Notes under the pieces: generated by a model
Databases searched by the model: none
What the model saw: only the letters and a program-made list of their open reading frames with translations
What the model was told of the DNA's origin: nothing
Program-made: the position numbers and the translations under genes
Shown here: piece after piece, positions 4,613 through 6,467 of the stretch
Position numbering within the stretch: the first letter of the stretch is position 1
Layout of the letters: every line of letters starts with the position of its first letter
DNA from: an uncultured Ignavibacteria bacterium
Lineage (GTDB): Bacteria > Bacteroidota > Ignavibacteria > Kapaibacteriales > UBA2268
DNA length: 6,467 bases
Reading direction: 5' to 3'
NCBI GenBank assembly: GCA_903911805.1
Contig: CAIWET010000098.1
Location: 1 to 6,467, forward strand

Positions 4613-6467
4613 CTACTTAGATATTACGAATTTTTTTATAAAAGTTCCTTTTGGGTTTGAATATTTTATATAATAAATACCATTTACATAATTTTGAAGA
4701 TTAACATTAATAAAATTAGCATTAACTTTAAATTCATTTTTTATTTCATTTCCTTCGATATCAAATATTTGAATTTTACTAATCGGAATTAAATTTGAAA
4801 TATTTAATTCATTGCTTGCTGGATTTGGAAAAATCAATATATCGTCATTAACTTCAGTATTGATAACTGAAGATATATTTATTGGAATGCTAAAAATAAC
4901 TTTAGATGCATTCGAATTAGTTCTGTAAATCAAATTAGTAGCTGATAAGGTATCTCCAGCTTTATACATTTCTTTTCCATTATTCAAATTCAAATCAAAC
5001 ATTGGGTAATTGCTCGAAGAAATATCAATTCTGATTCTGTGATCTTTCTGGAATTTATAACTCAAATCACTAAGTTCAACAGTAATAGAACTAAGTTCAT
5101 TGGGAACTAATAACTTTTCAATAGTAGTAGTTTCTCTAAATCTTGCCCTTTTTATTCCTTGAGTAAGTATATAACTTTTCCCATCAGGGAAAACATCGCA
5201 TAATCTTACAGAAAAGTCAGAATCTTCTCTATTTGATTTAAAAAATAATTCAATATTTGTCTTTCCATTTATAATATAATCACTGTTGAGAGTGTCGGAA
5301 GTATAGACTAAAATGTCGTTCCTATTTTCTACTGTTTTTGATATATCAATAGGACCAACTGGCAAATCTTTATTTGTTGGATTAAATCTAGAGCCACCCA
5401 TAGTTGGGGAAGGATTTAAAGGATTATAATTTATAGTATCTGGAAACTGCTCAATTGGTGACATTTTAGGAAATGGAGGATATTCAGTTAACCTATATTG
5501 TTCATTTAAATAAAGAGTATCTTTTTCTCTTTTAATATCTGACCAGTTGGAAGCAAATTTCCAATTTCCATTTATTTCATAATAAGATAAAACTGGATAA
5601 TTCTCCCAATTGTTTGGTCTATTTAAAAGATAAAAATCAAGAAAGTACTTCCCAAATCTTGCAGCTTCACCTACAGCTTCAGGGTATTCCATTTCACCTT
5701 GTTGTAAATTATCAATTCCGCTATGTAGCCAAGGACCAATAATCATTTTATGCTTGCCCTTAACGCTTGGAGCGGATTTGGTTTGCAAATCTTCAAAGGC
5801 TCGAATTACATCTGAAGGAAAATGATCAAACCATCCAGTACAAAGGAACATTGGAATATTGATTTTTTCTGCAGATTTATTTTGATTTTCTACAAACTTC
5901 CAAACATTGTTCTTTATTGGATTAGCCAAAATAAGCGGTGTGTTGCCTAAACCAAGTTTTTCTAATGATTCGCAATGCTCTTTTCTGAAATCTCCACCAT
6001 AATAATAATCTTCGTATTTTGTTTTAAAATCTTTGATAAAAGGTGCAGCACATATTAGGTGTGGTGGATTTTCTTGTGCAGTTAAAAACTGTATTTGTCC
6101 AAGAGCTGATCCACCCCAAGTACCGATCTTGCCATTACACCATTTTTGATTTGAAATCCATTCAACTACATCATATCCGTCTAATCCACGATTATATCCT
6201 GATGTATCTTGAAATTTGTTTGCATAAAATCCTCTCCAATCCAAAATCACATAATTATAATTTGCTGTATCATAAATTGATGACAGACTTTTGTTGATTT
6301 GGCCAGTTAATCTATAAAGTGCTTTATTATATGGTGTTTGAATTAGAATTACTGGTTTTGCAGTAATTGAATCAGATGCATATAAATCTGCTTTTAGAAA
6401 TTTCATTGTTCCAGATAATCTTGTAGGAATTGAGATTTCCACATAGCTAAAAGCAATATTCACATAT
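4613..6467 (-). CDS. CocE/NonD family (S15) alpha/beta hydrolase with type IX secretion sorting domain, N-terminus cut by the window edge
   Basis: This is probably a secreted or surface-attached esterase or X-Pro-type dipeptidyl peptidase. Residues are numbered from the GTG at 6463. The alpha/beta hydrolase core (about 1-270) holds a complete triad: Ser119 in W116-G-G-S-A-L-G122, Asp213 in G210-W-F-D213 and His247 in G243-P-W-L-H247. The D75-W-R-G78 and N132-P-P-H135 segments are typical of the family. A jelly-roll domain like the X-Pro peptidase C-terminal domain follows (about 290-530). The last 75 residues (542-616) form a type IX sorting domain, with I-F-P-N-P-A-S at its start and K-K-F-V-I-S-K at its end. 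The frame stays open to the right edge and the GTG falls inside the family's first strand, so the true start and the signal peptide that type IX export requires should lie outside. The substrate cannot be told: CocE relatives cleave esters, amides or peptides. The ABC ATPase gene begins 23 bases downstream. Confidence 0.88.
   Translation of the reverse strand, partial: YVNIAFSYVEISIPTRLSGTMKFLKADLYASDSITAKPVILIQTPYNKALYRLTGQINKSLSSIYDTANYNYVILDWRGFYANKFQDTSGYNRGLDGYDVVEWISNQKWCNGKIGTWGGSALGQIQFLTAQENPPHLICAAPFIKDFKTKYEDYYYGGDFRKEHCESLEKLGLGNTPLILANPIKNNVWKFVENQNKSAEKINIPMFLCTGWFDHFPSDVIRAFEDLQTKSAPSVKGKHKMIIGPWLHSGIDNLQQGEMEYPEAVGEAARFGKYFLDFYLLNRPNNWENYPVLSYYEINGNWKFASNWSDIKREKDTLYLNEQYRLTEYPPFPKMSPIEQFPDTINYNPLNPSPTMGGSRFNPTNKDLPVGPIDISKTVENRNDILVYTSDTLNSDYIINGKTNIELFFKSNREDSDFSVRLCDVFPDGKSYILTQGIKRARFRETTTIEKLLVPNELSSITVELSDLSYKFQKDHRIRIDISSSNYPMFDLNLNNGKEMYKAGDTLSATNLIYRTNSNASKVIFSIPINISSVINTEVNDDILIFPNPASNELNISNLIPISKIQIFDIEGNEIKNEFKVNANFINVNLQNYVNGIYYIKYSNPKGTFIKKFVISK

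Noticed and set aside
6043..6297. Open frame on the plus strand inside the hydrolase gene
   Set aside because: It is antisense to the nucleophile-serine region of the hydrolase, whose conservation explains the sequence.
6461..6463. GTG as the true start of the hydrolase
   Set aside because: The frame stays open to the window edge, the encoded N-terminus lacks a signal peptide, and a type IX cargo needs one, so the real start should lie further upstream.

Overview
The window is AT-rich (visibly around 30% GC) and tightly packed, and looks like ordinary chromosomal DNA from the Bacteroidota/FCB group (Bacteroidetes, Ignavibacteria, Kapabacteria or a relative). The strongest lineage clue is the C-terminus of the large hydrolase at the right end. 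It reads as a type IX secretion (Por) sorting domain: a FPNPA motif, then a short beta-rich domain of about 75 residues ending in a K-K-F-V-I-x-K pattern. Type IX secretion is restricted to that group. The weak or absent Shine-Dalgarno sites before most genes fit the same lineage. I cannot name a genus.

Left part (1-1560, plus strand): a 191-bp AT-rich leader precedes a two-gene unit. The first gene encodes a secreted TraB/GumN (Tiki-like) putative metal-dependent peptidase. It overlaps by one base (TAATG) with dut, the trimeric dUTPase, which keeps all five family motifs. The unit ends at a perfect 21-bp hairpin whose arms carry both an A-run and a T-run. The hairpin sits between convergent genes, so it should stop transcription from both sides.

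Middle (1564-2818, minus strand): a soluble hybrid signalling protein with the order receiver, coiled coil, HisKA, HATPase. It has no membrane or sensor domain, and no output regulator lies beside it. A 91-bp gap separates it from the next gene upstream; it holds a weak possible terminator hairpin and a 10-bp palindrome.

Right part (2819-6467, minus strand): three genes that look like one operon, read from the right edge inward. First comes a CocE/NonD-type (S15 family) alpha/beta hydrolase with an intact Ser-Asp-His triad and the type IX sorting tail; its N-terminus lies beyond the window. After 23 bp comes an ABC-2 type ATPase, which overlaps its six-helix permease by 8 bp, with a clear AGGAG site for the permease. 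The likely products are a cell-surface or secreted esterase/peptidase and a simple ABC exporter of unknown substrate; whether they work together is inference.

I found no RNA genes, insertion sequences, CRISPR arrays, phage genes or broken genes. No clearly new system is visible. The points most worth a second look are the TraB-dut pairing, the type IX-tagged hydrolase joined to an ABC exporter, and the orphan receiver-kinase.
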